Shown: positions 32,440-44,088, counted from the first letter of the stretch. The stretch: 64,000 nt of DNA from Phascolarctos cinereus (GCF_002099425.1 NW_018344275.1:1054001-1118000), one strand, 5' to 3'. A program made the numbers and translations. Notes: generated by a model from the sequence alone, not told the origin.

Positions 32440-34435
32440 AGGAGGCAAGTTTACCTCATATGTATTACTGCAATTTGGTAGGATAGGACTCATAACTAGA
32501 AAATGACTCTGGAAGGATATAACAGTCAAAGGAATAGAATAAATACAAAGAGTAGAGGAGTAGCATTGTATATTATATCTATCCATCCGTCCTCACATGA
32601 GCAAATTCATGAACCTAAAGTGAGGTGGGGGAAGAACATGATAGACACCATTTGGATATGTGGATCAGTGGAAGGAGAAGTGGAAGTAACATTGTCTTAG
32701 GGATTCATTATAGAATACTTAGAAGAAAAATTAGAAAGGAGCTTGGGAAACAGATTCTAAGTCTGCCACAGAAGCTTGAACCTATAACGATAGGAGACTT
32801 CAACTATATTGATATCTGCTGGAGTTCTCTGCCAAAAGCAGAGTGCTGATAAATTAGTGACTTCCCTGAATAATTTCATCCTTCAGTAGGCAGAGGAAGT
32901 GGCAAGGAGAACTGTTCTTCTGGAACCAATTTGGACTAAAAGCAGTAACTGGATGATGTGGTGGAAACAATAGGAACTTTGAAGCTAAGTGACCACTCCA
33001 TTACAGAATTTATTATTGGGAAAAGGAAAGCTAGAACAGTCTGACCTACACTCAAGAATTTTGGAGGGGGAGGGGGAACTTCAAATGGTTCAGAGAAAGG
33101 ATAGTTAGAAGCCAGTGGCTCATTATTCTGTAGGGGAAGTTGGCCTAAGAAAGATGGGAGGCTCTCAAGAATGAAATTCTGATGACACACGCAGAAATTA
33201 GTCCAGTGAGGAGGAAAAGAGGCAGCTGTTTGATGCGGAATTCATTGACAAATGAACTACACAACTCTTACTTTGTTTCTGTTTACTCTTCCTAGGAAAA
33301 AGATTTTAAACGTGGAGAATATAGCCAAACCGCTTAGCTAGCAGTGGAAACACAAGATAAATGAAGAGATGGCAAGACAGCATCAAGCTGTGTTCAGTGA
33401 GCTCACAGTACCAGTCTGGACAAACTAAATATCAGGGTACTGACAGAACTGGCAAAGGATATTACTAACTCATTGTCAATGAACTTTAAGAGATCTTAGA
33501 AAATGGGAAAGGTGCCACAGGACTGGAGAAAAACAGCTGTTTACCAACTTTACCAAAAAAAAGGCCCAAAAAGGGTGGACTACACAAATTATAAACCAGT
33601 GAGCTTGATGTCTATATCTGACAAAATTCCAAACTCATTATTAAGAGGGTGAAGCAGTAATCAGTAAAAACCAGCACGACTTTATCAAAAACAGATAATG
33701 CTACACTAACCTCATTTACTTTTCACACAGAGTAACTAAACTCATAGACCGGAGGAATGCTACAGACCTCAGAATTCAACAAGGCATTTAACAAAATCAT
33801 TCTATTCTTATGAAAAAGATGGAGAGATGTGGAATAGACTATAACATTAGATAAGTAGATATATTGTATAGTGCCTTGTATATTCCTTGAATGATCAGAT
33901 CCAAAAAATGTTCACAAAAGGATTTATGTCTACATTGACAGAGGTCTTTAGAGGCTATGTCCCTTGGGAAGCTATCCTTGGTTCTGGGCTATTCAACATT
34001 TTAATCAATGGCTCGGATGACACCAAAGACAGAATGCTTTTCAAATTTGTAATTGACACAGAATTGAGAGTGATAGCTCACACAATAAATGACAATATCA
34101 AGAGCCAAGATTATCTTGATATTCTAAAACAATGAGCTTTATTGAGTTACCAAAAAAATGACAATAGGTGTAAAGTTCTATGCTTGAGTTAAAAAAAATC
34201 AAGTTCATAAGTGCAAGACCAAGGTGTGACTAGTTCATGAAGAAAAGATCTTTTAGTGGACTCCAAATTCAACATCAGTCATTACTGTGCCAATAAGGCT
34301 AATGCAATATATTGTAGACTGCATTAAAAGAAGCATAATGTGCAGAATGAAGGAGAAAATAATTTCCACTATGCTCTGCCCCAGTCAAGCTCCATATGGA
34401 GAACTGTGTTCAGTTCTGAGTCTCCCATTAAAAAA
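32440..34435 (+). mobile_element. L3/CR1 LINE, endonuclease to RT, broken
   Basis: Endonuclease part: SRGVALYIISI (GVALYV-type motif) and LEPITIGDFNYIDICW, the GDFN motif of CR1-clade endonucleases, then KLSDHSITEFIIGK (SDH motif). RT part near 33960-34060: 'PWEAILGSGLFNILINGSDD' and 'FKFVIDTEL', decayed FADDTKLGG. Many stops. It complements the more 3' L3 copy at 27820. Confidence 0.82.
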
Positions 34436-34792
34436 AAAATTAAAGTTAAAGTAAGATTTATACTATCAAAATTGAACCCTCCTCCCTTATCACAACAAGC
34501 AACAATAACAAATAGTTAAGTGTAACCAACTGATACAGCAGACACACCTAAAGATATATGCAACATTCTGCCCTAGTAGCATCCTCCCTCTTTGCTGAAA
34601 GAGATATGTGGTTCATTACCTGTTCTCCAAGCTCAAGATTAGTTATTGTAATCAGTCAGAGAGTGGCTTACTTTTAGCATTCTTTTCATGTACTCTCTGT
34701 AGTCATTGTATATGCAAGGTGTCTCAAAAGTCTTGGTACAATTTTAAGATATTAAAGCTTAAAACAATATACTTAAAACAAGGAACTAGGTG

Positions 34793-35037
34793 TTACAGTA
34801 GATAGAACGTTGGACCTGGAGTAAAGAAAACCTGAGTTCAAATCCAGTCTCAGATACTTACTATCTGCTTAACGCAGGCAAGTCACATAATCTCTACCTG
34901 CCTAGTTTCCTTATCTGTAAAATGTGAAGAATAGTAGCACCTACCTCCCAGGGTTGTTGTGAGAATAAAATAAGATGATGTTTGTAAAGGACTCTATAAT
35001 CTCAAAGCGCTAAAATAAATGTAAGATATTATTATTA
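34793..35037 (+). repeat. MIR/THER1-type CORE-SINE
   Basis: 'aggaactaggtgttacagta', 'cctgagttcaaatccagtct', 'ctcccagggttgttgtgaga'. Confidence 0.88.
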
Positions 35038-35054
35038 CACTATGGCTTTTGGGT

Positions 35055-35228
35055 CACTCAGGATACCTCCTTTGGTTCTGTTTCCTCTGAATCAATTTAT
35101 ACAAATTTTCCCATGTTTCTCTGAATTTGTCATGTTTGGAACTTTTTAATGTACAATAATATTCCATTATAGTAAAATACAAGAGTTTGTTCAGCCATTT
35201 CCAACTGATGATGAGTGCCACATTTTAA
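35055..35228 (-). repeat. Marsupial L1-like 3' repeat, minus copy
   Basis: 'tacaataatattccattata' and 'gtttgttcagccatttccaa' are the reverse complement of the motifs at about 6780-6840. Confidence 0.65.
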
Positions 35229-35229
35229 G

Positions 35230-35905
35230 AATGACACAGACCTCACCTTCAGTTAGCCCTTCATAGTCTCTCACCTGGACTATTGCAATAGCTTTCTAAT
35301 AGGTCTCCTTGCCTCAGGCCACTCTTCTTTGGAACACATCCTCCACACAGTTGTTGGGGTGATGTGCACAAAGCAGGGATCTGATAATATCATTCCCCTA
35401 TCAATAAACACCAGAGACTCCCTACTACCCCAAGAATAATACACAAGCTCTCCTGCATACCATTTAAAACCTTTCACAACTTAGTTTTAATCTTTTTCAG
35501 CCTTAGCATGCATTACTTTTTTTCATTCACTCTTCAGTCAGCCAAATTGGCCCTCTTCCTGTTCCTTACATACACTTATCCACATCTCATCTTTCCACCT
35601 TTACACTTACTGTTTCCCATGACTGTGATGTACTCCCTTCTAAATTCCACCTTACAGAATCCCTTTCTTCTTTCCAGACTCAGCGGAAGCACCATTTCCT
35701 ACCTAAGGCCTTTCTTGATTCCTAACTGCCAGTACCCTTCCTCCTTAAACTGTCTTGTATTTATTCTGCACCTGCTTATATATGTCCATGTTACCTTAAT
35801 AAAATGTGAAATCCAAGAAAAAAGGGAATATTTCATTTTTGTCATTGTATTCCCAGCACCTAGCACAAAGTAGGCACTTAATAAATGCATGCTGATTGCT
35901 CCAGG
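35230..35905 (+). repeat. L2 LINE 3' end, long
   Basis: 'tctcacctggactattgcaa', 'gcaccatttcctacctaagg', then 'ccagcacctagcacaaagta' and 'ggcacttaataaatgcatgc'. The 121-residue frame at 35508 is a translation of this element. Confidence 0.9.
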
Positions 35906-36099
35906 AGGTAGATATTCTTACACTTACAGTTACAATGAATACAGGTTGTAGAAGGGCAGTGTAAGAATATCTTCCAATTAATTAGACCTGCTCCAAAGTG
36001 GATTTGGGCTGTCACTGAGACACTGGATGATCAGTTGTTGGGAGTATTGTTAAAGGTATTTGGGGTCATATATGCCTTGGACTAAATGTACTCTGAAAT

Positions 36100-37035
36100 C
36101 CCTTTCAGTGCTTAAATTCTGTAATTATCTTCCTCACAAAACAATCTGCTGCTCTTACCAACTTCCATATTTTTTGCCAAATGCACGATCACCTTCCCAG
36201 TCACCTAGGCTTTTAACCTTGAAGCCTCATTTGAGTCTTTTTCACCTTTACCTCTATATACAATAAAATAATTAGTCTTGTTGATTCTGTTTTTAAAATC
36301 TCTCTTTCATTTGTCCCCTCTTTTCTACTTCCAGTTCCATCTTTCTCATTCAGGTCCTTATTACCCCTAGCTGGACTTGAGCAATAGCCTTCTAATGTGT
36401 CTCCTTGCCACCATGCCCTCTTCTTTTCAATCTACCATTCATGTTATGACTAGTCTAATTTTCTTATTGTATGATAGGTAAAATAATGACTGACACCTGC
36501 TTAGTACAAAACCTCTAGTGGTTCCCCATTATTTACAGAATATAATAAAAACTACTTAATCTGGCCTTCAAAGCTCTCCATAACCTGGCTCCAACCTACC
36601 TTTACAGCCTTTTCATACCTTTCCCCTTCATGTTTCAGTGAAACCAGAGAGTTTTCTGTCTCATGACCTTCTCCTACCTTCTTCCAGGTTCAATCCATTG
36701 CACATATGGTTAGCTATGCTTAGAACTGACTCCTCCGACACTGAAACCTAATGAAATTTTGCTATTTTATTTCAAGGTAAGTCAGATGCCAATTCCTCCA
36801 TGAGGCATTCCCTGGCCTCGCCACATTGAAGTGACCACTTCCTCATCAAATCTTTCAAGACTCTCTGATCTCTTATCAGAAAAATTAATCATATACTAAC
36901 TTCAAGCTGTTTGTGTATATTTTTATTGCTCATATTAGGTTGCAAGCCCCTTAAGAACAAGGACTGTATTTCTATTTAACTATTTTTTCCCTAGTAACTA
37001 GCAAAGCAGGGAATTAATAATACTTGTTAAATTGA
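36100..37035 (+). repeat. L2 LINE 3' end, long
   Basis: 'cctaggcttttaaccttgaa', 'ctggacttgagcaatagcct', 'cctggctccaacctaccttt', 'ttgcaagccccttaagaaca'. Confidence 0.88.
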
Positions 37036-37144
37036 ATTGAATTGTATATAGAATGTTTTGAAAGCTATCATCTGTCATGTTCCTGAAATTCCATCATTAA
37101 ATATTCAATTTTTTTTTGGATCCTGCAGGCTTTTCACCCTGAGA

Positions 37145-37355
37145 ATCTTAGAATACTAGTACTTCAGAAAACCTTAGAGATGTTCTAATCCAATCCCCAC
37201 ATTTTACAAATGTGGTAGCTAAGTCTCAGAGAGGTTAAGCAAGTCGTACAAGGCCACATGGCTAATTAATGGCAGAACTGAGACCAGAGCTCACATTTCT
37301 TTTCTTCTTAGCCCAGTACTCATTTTACGATTCCACACTGCCTGTGATTTTCGGA
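37145..37355 (-). repeat. MIR
   Basis: 'cccacattttacaaatgtgg', 'gagaggttaagcaagtcgta', 'aactgagaccagagctcaca'. Confidence 0.8.
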
Positions 37356-37439
37356 AGTTGTGATCATATAATATTTCATGATAGATGAAACCATTGTTCA
37401 GTGATCCTTTATCAATGTCAAACATAAAACAAGGCTTGC

Positions 37440-38500
37440 TAAATAATCCTCTGTTGTGAAGAATGTTCTACACAGAATCCAAATGGAAGAGGGATTCTCT
37501 ATGAATGAAGAAGTCTTCCAGATGCTCCTGTTTGCTGATAATACGGCACTAATTACATTAAATCCTCAAATATTCCAACACCTCCCCAGAAAGTTCTATG
37601 ATCACTTAAAAGAGATCAGCCTAACTTTGCACACAGGGAAAAACCAACAACAACGATCTACAAACAAATAGATGAAGAATGCCTGTCATCCAGACTATGA
37701 TAAGCAGTTGGATGGACAGTCCAATGAGTTTATTCATTGCTACATATGTCTTGGACAGGTACCATAGACAGACAATGACCCAGACCCAGAGCCAAAGAGG
37801 TTAGAATGTCCTCATAGCCTCATGACATAGTTGTATTGCTTTTATATTACATTAATTTTCTATAAGTTCTATATTTACATGTGCATACTATATTTATATG
37901 TGCATCTGTTGTCTCTCCCAGAGAATGTAAACTCCTTGAGAGCAGCAACTATTTCACTTTTATTTTTTCAGTACCTAGCACAATGCCAGGTGCTTAATAG
38001 TAGGTGTTTAATAAATGCTTGTTAGTTGAGTGATTTAGGAAAGGGAACAGCATTTTCAGTGATCCTAAGGCGACCAAAAAAAAAATTTTATACAAATGTA
38101 CTTCTGATGATGCTTTATGGCTACAAATCATGGACCACAATATCCAAGGAATTAGGATTGCAGCTGACCCAAAGGGCAATAGTGGCCATAAGAAGTGGCA
38201 TAAAAGATATCATCCAAGCAATGTATGATTAGAAAAGGAAGCAGGACAGCCAGGTAGTGAGAGATAGGATTATTAGCTAGAGAGTCCTGGGTCCATTGGT
38301 AGCTCTAGGATGTTAAAGGATCTAGAGAAAGGCCTTAAACATGTTGAGAATCTCCTCTGGGAAGATTTAAGGGAGGACACAGACAAGAATTGGCTAAGAA
38401 AAGAAGGTATGGGTGGACTGTGATAGAGTGCACCAATCAGTGTAATCACAGATGCATTGATGTATTTACTAAAGTTAAGCAAGATTCTGGCCATCAGCTG
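37440..38500 (+). mobile_element. Second RTE-clade LINE lineage, broken, with nested L2 tail
   Basis: Pieces read VLHRIQMEEGFSMNEEVFQM then LLFADNTALITLN (FADD-type RT core) and, after the insert, NVLLMMLYGYKSWTTISKEL and GLQLTQRAIVAIRSGIKDII. The order is RT core then C-terminal WTT and GIKD region. It differs from the BovB-like copy at 13527. An L2 tail lies at about 37900-38035. Confidence 0.7.
37900..38035 (+). repeat. L2 LINE tail nested in RTE
   Basis: 'gagaatgtaaactccttgag', 'agtacctagcacaatgccag', 'taataaatgcttgttagttg'. Confidence 0.85.
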
Positions 38501-39719
38501 GGAAAAATGGAATGAGTCATAGATAGTTGCTGTGGGGAAGCACAGATGCCAGAAGTGAGATACTGGTCCCCACTGTAGATATGTGTTGAGGAATTAATTT
38601 ACCAAAGGGCACTATTCCAGGCACTTCATCAATTTCACATGTCCATTCAACAATAAACCTCTAGTTTCTAGAATAGATTATATTATATTACATAATATGT
38701 TATCTCATATATTATTGTTCACAGTATATTCTCAGATATTAATAGTTTTTAGTTTAAATTCCTATATATTTTAATTCCCTTTCCTTTTGGACTTTTGAAG
38801 AAATGTTATTAATTGGCCTAGATACCTTCCCCTAGGCAGGAAACTATACTGTTCTTCTGAAGGAAGTATCTAATGGTGAGATAGGATGATTTTTCCTTTT
38901 GTAAGGACATTGCTGAAGGTGAGATCAAGATTCTCTATTTAGCCAAAGAATAGACAAAGGCTACTCAGAAAAATCTCCTTTGCCATGTGGGGAAATACAG
39001 CTGTGTGAGTGACAGCTTGTACGATCCATCAGAAGCTAAAGAACAGTCGGATTAAATGTTGTGATCAATTTGAAAATATTAATAGCAATTGTGAGGATAC
39101 ACTCAGCTTGAATATAATGGTGCTACTATCTATAATGTAGTTTCAAAATCTGAGATTTCAAATAGAACTGGCTTCCAAAGAAAGGACTGATTATAGCACC
39201 ATTAAGACTTAAAACCATCAGGTTACTAGAGGGGCCATATTTAAATGGGTCAGCATCATTTAAATTACAGACTGTGTTTGCATTTTTAAACAAGTTACTC
39301 AAGAAGTTTGCTCTTAAAGTATTCCATTTTGAATGCAGATCTATATTTAAACATATTTTCTTTGTTCTTTTCACTCCAGTTTAGTAAATTACTTTTATTT
39401 TTAATTATACGTGATCTGCCAGCCAGTTGACAAGCTTTTATTTCTACAATACATCATATTTACCACCTCATGTTTCTTTCCTTCTTACAATTAACTCCCC
39501 CTACTCTGATCTAAAGGGGGACAGATGATGAACACATATGCCAGTTCCTCTGGCAAGATCACTCACCACTTCATTGCTTTGTTCAACATGTAGTCGAGAG
39601 TGGCTCATAGCATTTATTCTATTTGAACACAAGATGACCCCTTCAGTTGATTGCTGCTTGTTTAGGACAATTTAACTTCATAGCTAGGATAGACTCGTGT
39701 GTATACAAAAAATGCTTGT
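38501..39719. other. Intron sequence, nothing recognised
   Basis: AT-rich around 38660-38780; otherwise no repeat or exon recognised in about 1.2 kb. Confidence 0.5.
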
Positions 39720-39800
39720 ATATAACATCTGGGAGCGGGTTGGTCTAGATAGCTTTTGAGGTGCCTTCCAGCTGAAAAGCTGTGATCCTATGATACCCTT
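39720..39800 (+). repeat. MIR tail
   Basis: 'gttggtctagatagcttttg' to 'gctgtgatcctatga'. Confidence 0.65.
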
Positions 39801-39904
39801 CTTTTTGTTCTTTCTCCATTCCATTGTTCCCAGGACCTTCCTGGTAGAGGAATAAAATGCAGGATGCTATATATGGTGGGTTTCTTCATTCTTTTGTCTG
39901 AAAC

Positions 39905-41095
39905 TCAGTCAGTCAATAAGCATTTGTTAAATACCTTCTATGTGCCAGACAATGTGCTAAGTGCTGGGGATACAATGAAAGGCAAGAGACAGTTCCTGCC
40001 CTCAAAGAGCTCACAGTCTAATGAAGGCGACAACCTGTGAACAGCTATGCACCAACAAGTTATAGACGTGATAAATGGGACATAATCAATAGAGGGAAGT
40101 CAGTAGCTTTAAGGAGCATCAGGAAAGGCCTCTCTTAGAAGACAGGATTTTATCTGGGACTTGAAGGAAGCCAATGAAGCCAGGAGGTGAAAATGAGGAG
40201 AGAAAGTATTCTTAGTGTATGAAACAGCCAGTGAAAATGACTAGAGCCAAGAGATGGAGTGTCTTAAGTGAGGAACAGCCAGGAGGCCATTGCCACTGAA
40301 TCACAGAGTACATAGAACGGTATAAGTTATAAGAAGACTGGTAAGATAGGAGGGGCCCAGGTTGTGAAGGACTTTGAATGTCAAACAGAGGACTTTGTAT
40401 TTGACTCTTAAGGAGATAGGGAGCCATGGGAGTTCATTGAATAGGGGGTGACATGGTCAGGTCTAAGCTTGAGGAAGATCAACTTGACAACTGAGTGGAG
40501 GATAAACTGGAGTGGGGAGAGACTGTGGCAGGAAGACCAACTAGCAGACTATGTTTGTTTTTGTTTTTAGCTAGGCAATGGGGGTGACTTGCCCAGGGTC
40601 ACATAGCTAGTAAGTGTTATGTGTCTGAGGCCAGATTTGAACTCAGGTCCTCCTGAATCCAGGGCCAGTGCTCTACCCACTGCACCACCTAGCTGTCCCA
40701 TTAACTGGCAGACTATGGAAAAAGGTCCAGGTGTGTGGTTATGAGGATCTGCCCCAGGGTGGTGGCAATGTCAGAGGAGAGAACAGGACACATATAAGAG
40801 ATATTCTGAAGGAAAGAACAAGAAGACTTGGCAATGGATTAAATACATGGGGTGAGAAAGTGAGGAGTTGAGGATAACACCTGGGTTGGGAGCCTGGGTG
40901 ACTAGGAGGATGGTGGTGCCCTTGACAGCAACAGGGAACTTCAGTGGTGGGGAGCTCTTGGAGGGGGCGCAGAGAATAAGTTCAATTTTAGATATGTTGC
41001 ATTTAAGATATATAGGAGACATCCAGTTTGAGATGTTTAATAGGCAGCTGGAGATGCATGTCTGAAGGTTAGAAAAGAGGATAGTCATTATGGTA
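39905..41095 (-). repeat. L2 LINE, 3' 1 kb, nearly complete
   Basis: Starts at the reversed L2 tail 'tcagtcaataagcatttgtt' and runs into ORF2. On the minus strand 40771-41088 is open and reads NISNWMSPIYLKCNISKIEL and TQAPNPGVILNSSLSHP, the L2 RT C-terminal region. A WSINE1-type SINE is nested at 40554-40702. Confidence 0.9.
40554..40702 (-). repeat. WSINE1-type SINE nested in L2
   Basis: 'acttgcccagggtcacatag', 'cagatttgaactcaggtcct', 'ctctacccactgcaccacct'. Target-site copies 'aactagcagactatg' (40539-40553) and 'aactggcagactatg' (40703-40717) differ at one base. Confidence 0.93.
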
Positions 41096-41229
41096 ATTAT
41101 GCTGTTTTTTTAATTTTTAGAATTTTGGGGATTAGTGCCCCAATTTTAAGGACTATTGATTTTGTACAGGCGTTAACAAAGAATAATCTGATATATGGTT
41201 CTACTGGCCAGGATAATTATTAAATTTCC

Positions 41230-41885
41230 TCCCTTAAAAATGCTCCTTCTTTTGAGTTCACAATTTCTGTCTGATGCCATGTAATAAAACTCAAACATTT
41301 TCTTGGCATTCAAGGCTCTACAACCTAATGCTATCCTACCTTTCTAGCCTTGTCTCATATTACTCCCCTTCTCTGTCCTCCTCTCTTTTTCTTGAATACT
41401 TCTTGTATTTTCCCGTATTCTGTGCCTTTGCTTATGCAGTTTTCTGTGCCTGAAATGACTCGTGCCTACCCATCTATGAATACTTTAATACTTCGATAAA
41501 CCTATGATTTCACTGATGTCCTTCCTCTAACAGCAAAGGGCTTGATCTCTCCATGCCTTCTCCTCCTGTGTGACCCTGTCCATGCCCTTCCACAAATCCT
41601 CCTGAGTGGGCTCACCTAGTACACTAGAATCCTGCATTCTGTGCTACCCACAATGTACCAGTTAGGCTGGCTATCTGCTGGCACTTGCTTTTGCTTCATG
41701 AACAACCTCTCCACTCTTCAAGGCCCAACTCAAATGCAATCTCCTCCAGGAAGCCTTCCCTGATCTCGCTAGTCAGTATATTATCTTCTGATTTTCTCTT
41801 CTTCCTTACACAGCTCTTCATTTTGCATCTTTCTAATGCACTTATCCTGTACTATTTTGTGTTAAAGTTACCTATATATGGGTCA
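41230..41885 (+). repeat. L2 LINE, two overlapping blocks
   Basis: 'cattcaaggctctacaacct', 'ttctgtgcctgaaatgactc', then a second pass from 'aaggcccaactcaaatgcaa' to 'tccctgatctcgctagtcag'. Two L2 3' regions appear in succession. Confidence 0.75.
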
Positions 41886-41894
41886 TCATCTCCC

Positions 41895-42085
41895 TTTACT
41901 GAGAGGCATTGGGGTCTGGAAGTCTTGGGTTTAAGTCTTTCCTCTCACACCTACTGGCTGGGGACCCTGGTCAAGTCACTTAACATCTTAGTGTTTCAGG
42001 CAGCTCTCTAAGACCATCAGTTCCATGTGGCAGTCTGCAGTGGCAGATGGAGTTTATTCACTCCAATGAAATTACAGCTCCAGTT
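41895..42085 (+). repeat. CORE-SINE with alternate 3' tail
   Basis: 'accctggtcaagtcacttaa', then 'ctctctaagaccatcagttc', 'tgcagtggcagatggagttt' and 'ccaatgaaattacagctcca'. Confidence 0.8.
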
Positions 42086-42089
42086 TATA

Positions 42090-42190
42090 AAAAAATATCC
42101 CTAGATTATAAGCTCTATTAAGACAGGGACTATATCTTACTTAAACTGCTTTGCATCCAGTAGGCCCTGCTGAATGTTTGCTGAACTCAG
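42090..42190 (+). repeat. L2 LINE tail
   Basis: 'agattataagctctattaag' and 'ctgctgaatgtttgctgaac'; probably the L2 that received the SINE before it. Confidence 0.7.
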
Positions 42191-42634
42191 CATCCTCAGG
42201 GGGGAAAAAAGACTCTACTGGCTTTGGGTGTTTCCCTTCTCTGTATGGCAAATACCCTCTGTATACCCTTCTAGGGTATGGAGTCTCGAAAATGACAATT
42301 AATAGATTAATAGGACTGTGGAAGAAAGTAAACTAAGAAGGAGGCAGTCATAATAGCAACTTTACCTGAAAACTGCCTGAGAATGGGCTGCAAAATCTAC
42401 TCAGATAATACAGAAATAACATGCTGATAAAGCTGGGGCCTGCTCCTCAATATAACCCTTAAGAAACTCTAGAAGAGGTCACTGTTACAGAAGGATAATC
42501 TAACACAGTATGGGGATTTACAATCTTTTTTGTGGGTAAGAGTATTTTTCTTAAATGCTGAGATCCTGAGCCAAAGGCAGCAACTTCCACTCACATGATG
42601 ATTCAGTGAAAATACCTGGGGGTGGTTTTGGGGG

Positions 42635-42658
42635 ATGTGTGGTGTGTGTGTGTGTGGG

Positions 42659-42722
<64 letters not shown>
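42635..42722. repeat. (TG)n microsatellite
   Basis: About 40 TG units with one G-run interruption. The long His-Thr and Cys-Val open frames here are artefacts of this array. Confidence 0.97.
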
Positions 42723-42725
<3 letters not shown>

Positions 42726-43254
42726 TTTGGTGGCAGGCACTGTCTGGGAATAGAAAGTAAAAGGCAACAACACAGTCCCCACTCTCAAGGAGTTTACATT
42801 CTAATACAGAAAGAGAACACATAAAGAAGAGCTGGAAAGGTGGGGGGGATACCCTTATATGGGCAAGGATGGTAGAGTCCAGAGAGTGAGCTGAGCTAGG
42901 AGTGAAGTGAGCGTGGCTGGGGCCCCTCATGAAATGGCAGTCTGAGCTAGGAACTCACTGATTTAACATATCGAGTTCCATTATCGACCAGCTGGTTATG
43001 ATTAACCTGCTGGGGGCCTCTGATCCAGAAGATGTTAAGAGCTCCAGCTAAGAGCATGGAGATTTTTAGATGTTAGGTGCTGTAAAAACACCAGATTGCT
43101 ATCTGCAGGGTTCCCGTAAATTCCTTCCTGATTCACGTATCTTGTGAAATATGGTAATATGGCATGGAAGAGACCAAAAATACATTTCAGTCATCAGAAT
43201 GCAAAATGGGAACACGTAGGATGCTAGGGGTACAGGGTTCGTGTTTTTTCATGC
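42723..43254. other. Repeat-like block, family not identified
   Basis: 'actctcaaggagtttacatt' recalls L2, but the following 'ggatacccttatatgggcaa' block through 43010 looks like an unassigned interspersed repeat. Confidence 0.4.
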
Positions 43255-43693
43255 ATGGCTTCACTACTGCTTCTTACACCCAAACCCTTCACTATGTAGA
43301 TGTACCACTCCCTGAATGCTTTGATCTTTCCCATCTCTGTACTTTTGCTTGTGCCAATTCTTCTTGTTCTTCCCATAATTAAAACCCTACCCACCTTTCA
43401 GGGTACAGCTCAACTGGTATTTCTTCCATGAAGGCGTTCCTTATCAATCTTTCACTGCTCAGAAGTTGTGCTTTGTTGATACCAAACAAATGGCAATTAC
43501 CATACAATGATCCAGATAATAGTTTTTCTGTGTCCCTGTTTTATCTCTTCTTCCAGATTAATTGGGATTAATTTGCTACCTAGAAGATGATTCTCCATAT
43601 CTGGGGACTGTGTCCCAAACTTCTATCTCTCCTCCACAGCACTTAGCACAATACAGTGGTGTATACATAGTAGGTACTCAGTACATATTTGGA
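43255..43693 (+). repeat. L2 LINE 3' end
   Basis: 'gtacttttgcttgtgccaat', 'cacctttcagggtacagctc', then tail 'acatagtaggtactcagtac'. The 7SL pseudogene begins in its tail. Confidence 0.85.
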
Positions 43694-43966
43694 TTTTTTT
43701 TTTGAAACTGAGTCTCCCTTTGTCAACAAGCTGGAAATGTAGTGGCCATTCGTGAGCCAGAGGCCAATACTGATGGGCAGAGAAGCTTTAACCTGCTCTG
43801 GTTTTCCAATCTGAACCAATTTACCCTCCTTAAGCACACTAGTGGCCCTCTGCTCCTGGAGGCTCAGCTTTAACCCTCCTGTAGCTCAGATCTGAACTCA
43901 AATGATCCAACAGTCTCAGCCTAGGCAGGGCAGGGACTGCAGGCCATGTGCTACCACACCCAGCCC
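43694..43966 (-). pseudogene. 7SL (SRP) RNA retropseudogene
   Basis: Read on the minus strand it starts 'gggctgggtgtggtagcaca' and follows 7SL order: 'ttggatcatttgagttcag', the S-domain blocks 'cttaaggagggtaaattgg', 'ccagagcaggttaaagcttc' and 'tgcccatcagtattgg', then 'gaatggccactacatttcca' and 'gagactcagtttc' plus an A-tail of about 10. The S domain excludes Alu, and about 263 nt versus 300 with many changes argues against a working SRP RNA. Weak target-site copies: 'ctcagtacat' and 'ctcaataaacat'. Confidence 0.87.
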
Positions 43967-43977
43967 TCAATAAACAT

Positions 43978-44088
43978 GAGGAAGGAAGGAAGGAAGGAAG
44001 GAAGGAAGGAAGGAAGGAAGGAAGGAAGGAGAAGGAAGGAAGGAAGGAAGGAAGGGAGGAAGGAAGGAGGAAAGAGGAGGGAAAGAGG
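43978..44088. repeat. (GGAA)n tetranucleotide array
   Basis: About 25 GGAA units with minor interruptions. Read as (UUCC)n in the SDK1 transcript, starting about 50 nt after exon D's donor. Confidence 0.97.

Noticed and set aside
35508-35873. 121-residue plus-strand frame
   Set aside because: Lies wholly inside an L2 LINE 3' end.
40771-41088. 105-residue minus-strand frame considered as a gene
   Set aside because: It is the C-terminal part of the L2 reverse transcriptase.
42469-42930. 153-residue open frame with a His-Thr array
   Set aside because: It is the (TG)n microsatellite read through; no start context, domain or splice evidence.
43694-43966. Primate Alu, which would mean human contamination
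   Set aside because: The element contains 7SL S-domain sequence that Alu lacks, and it sits inside marsupial-type L2 and SDK1 intron.
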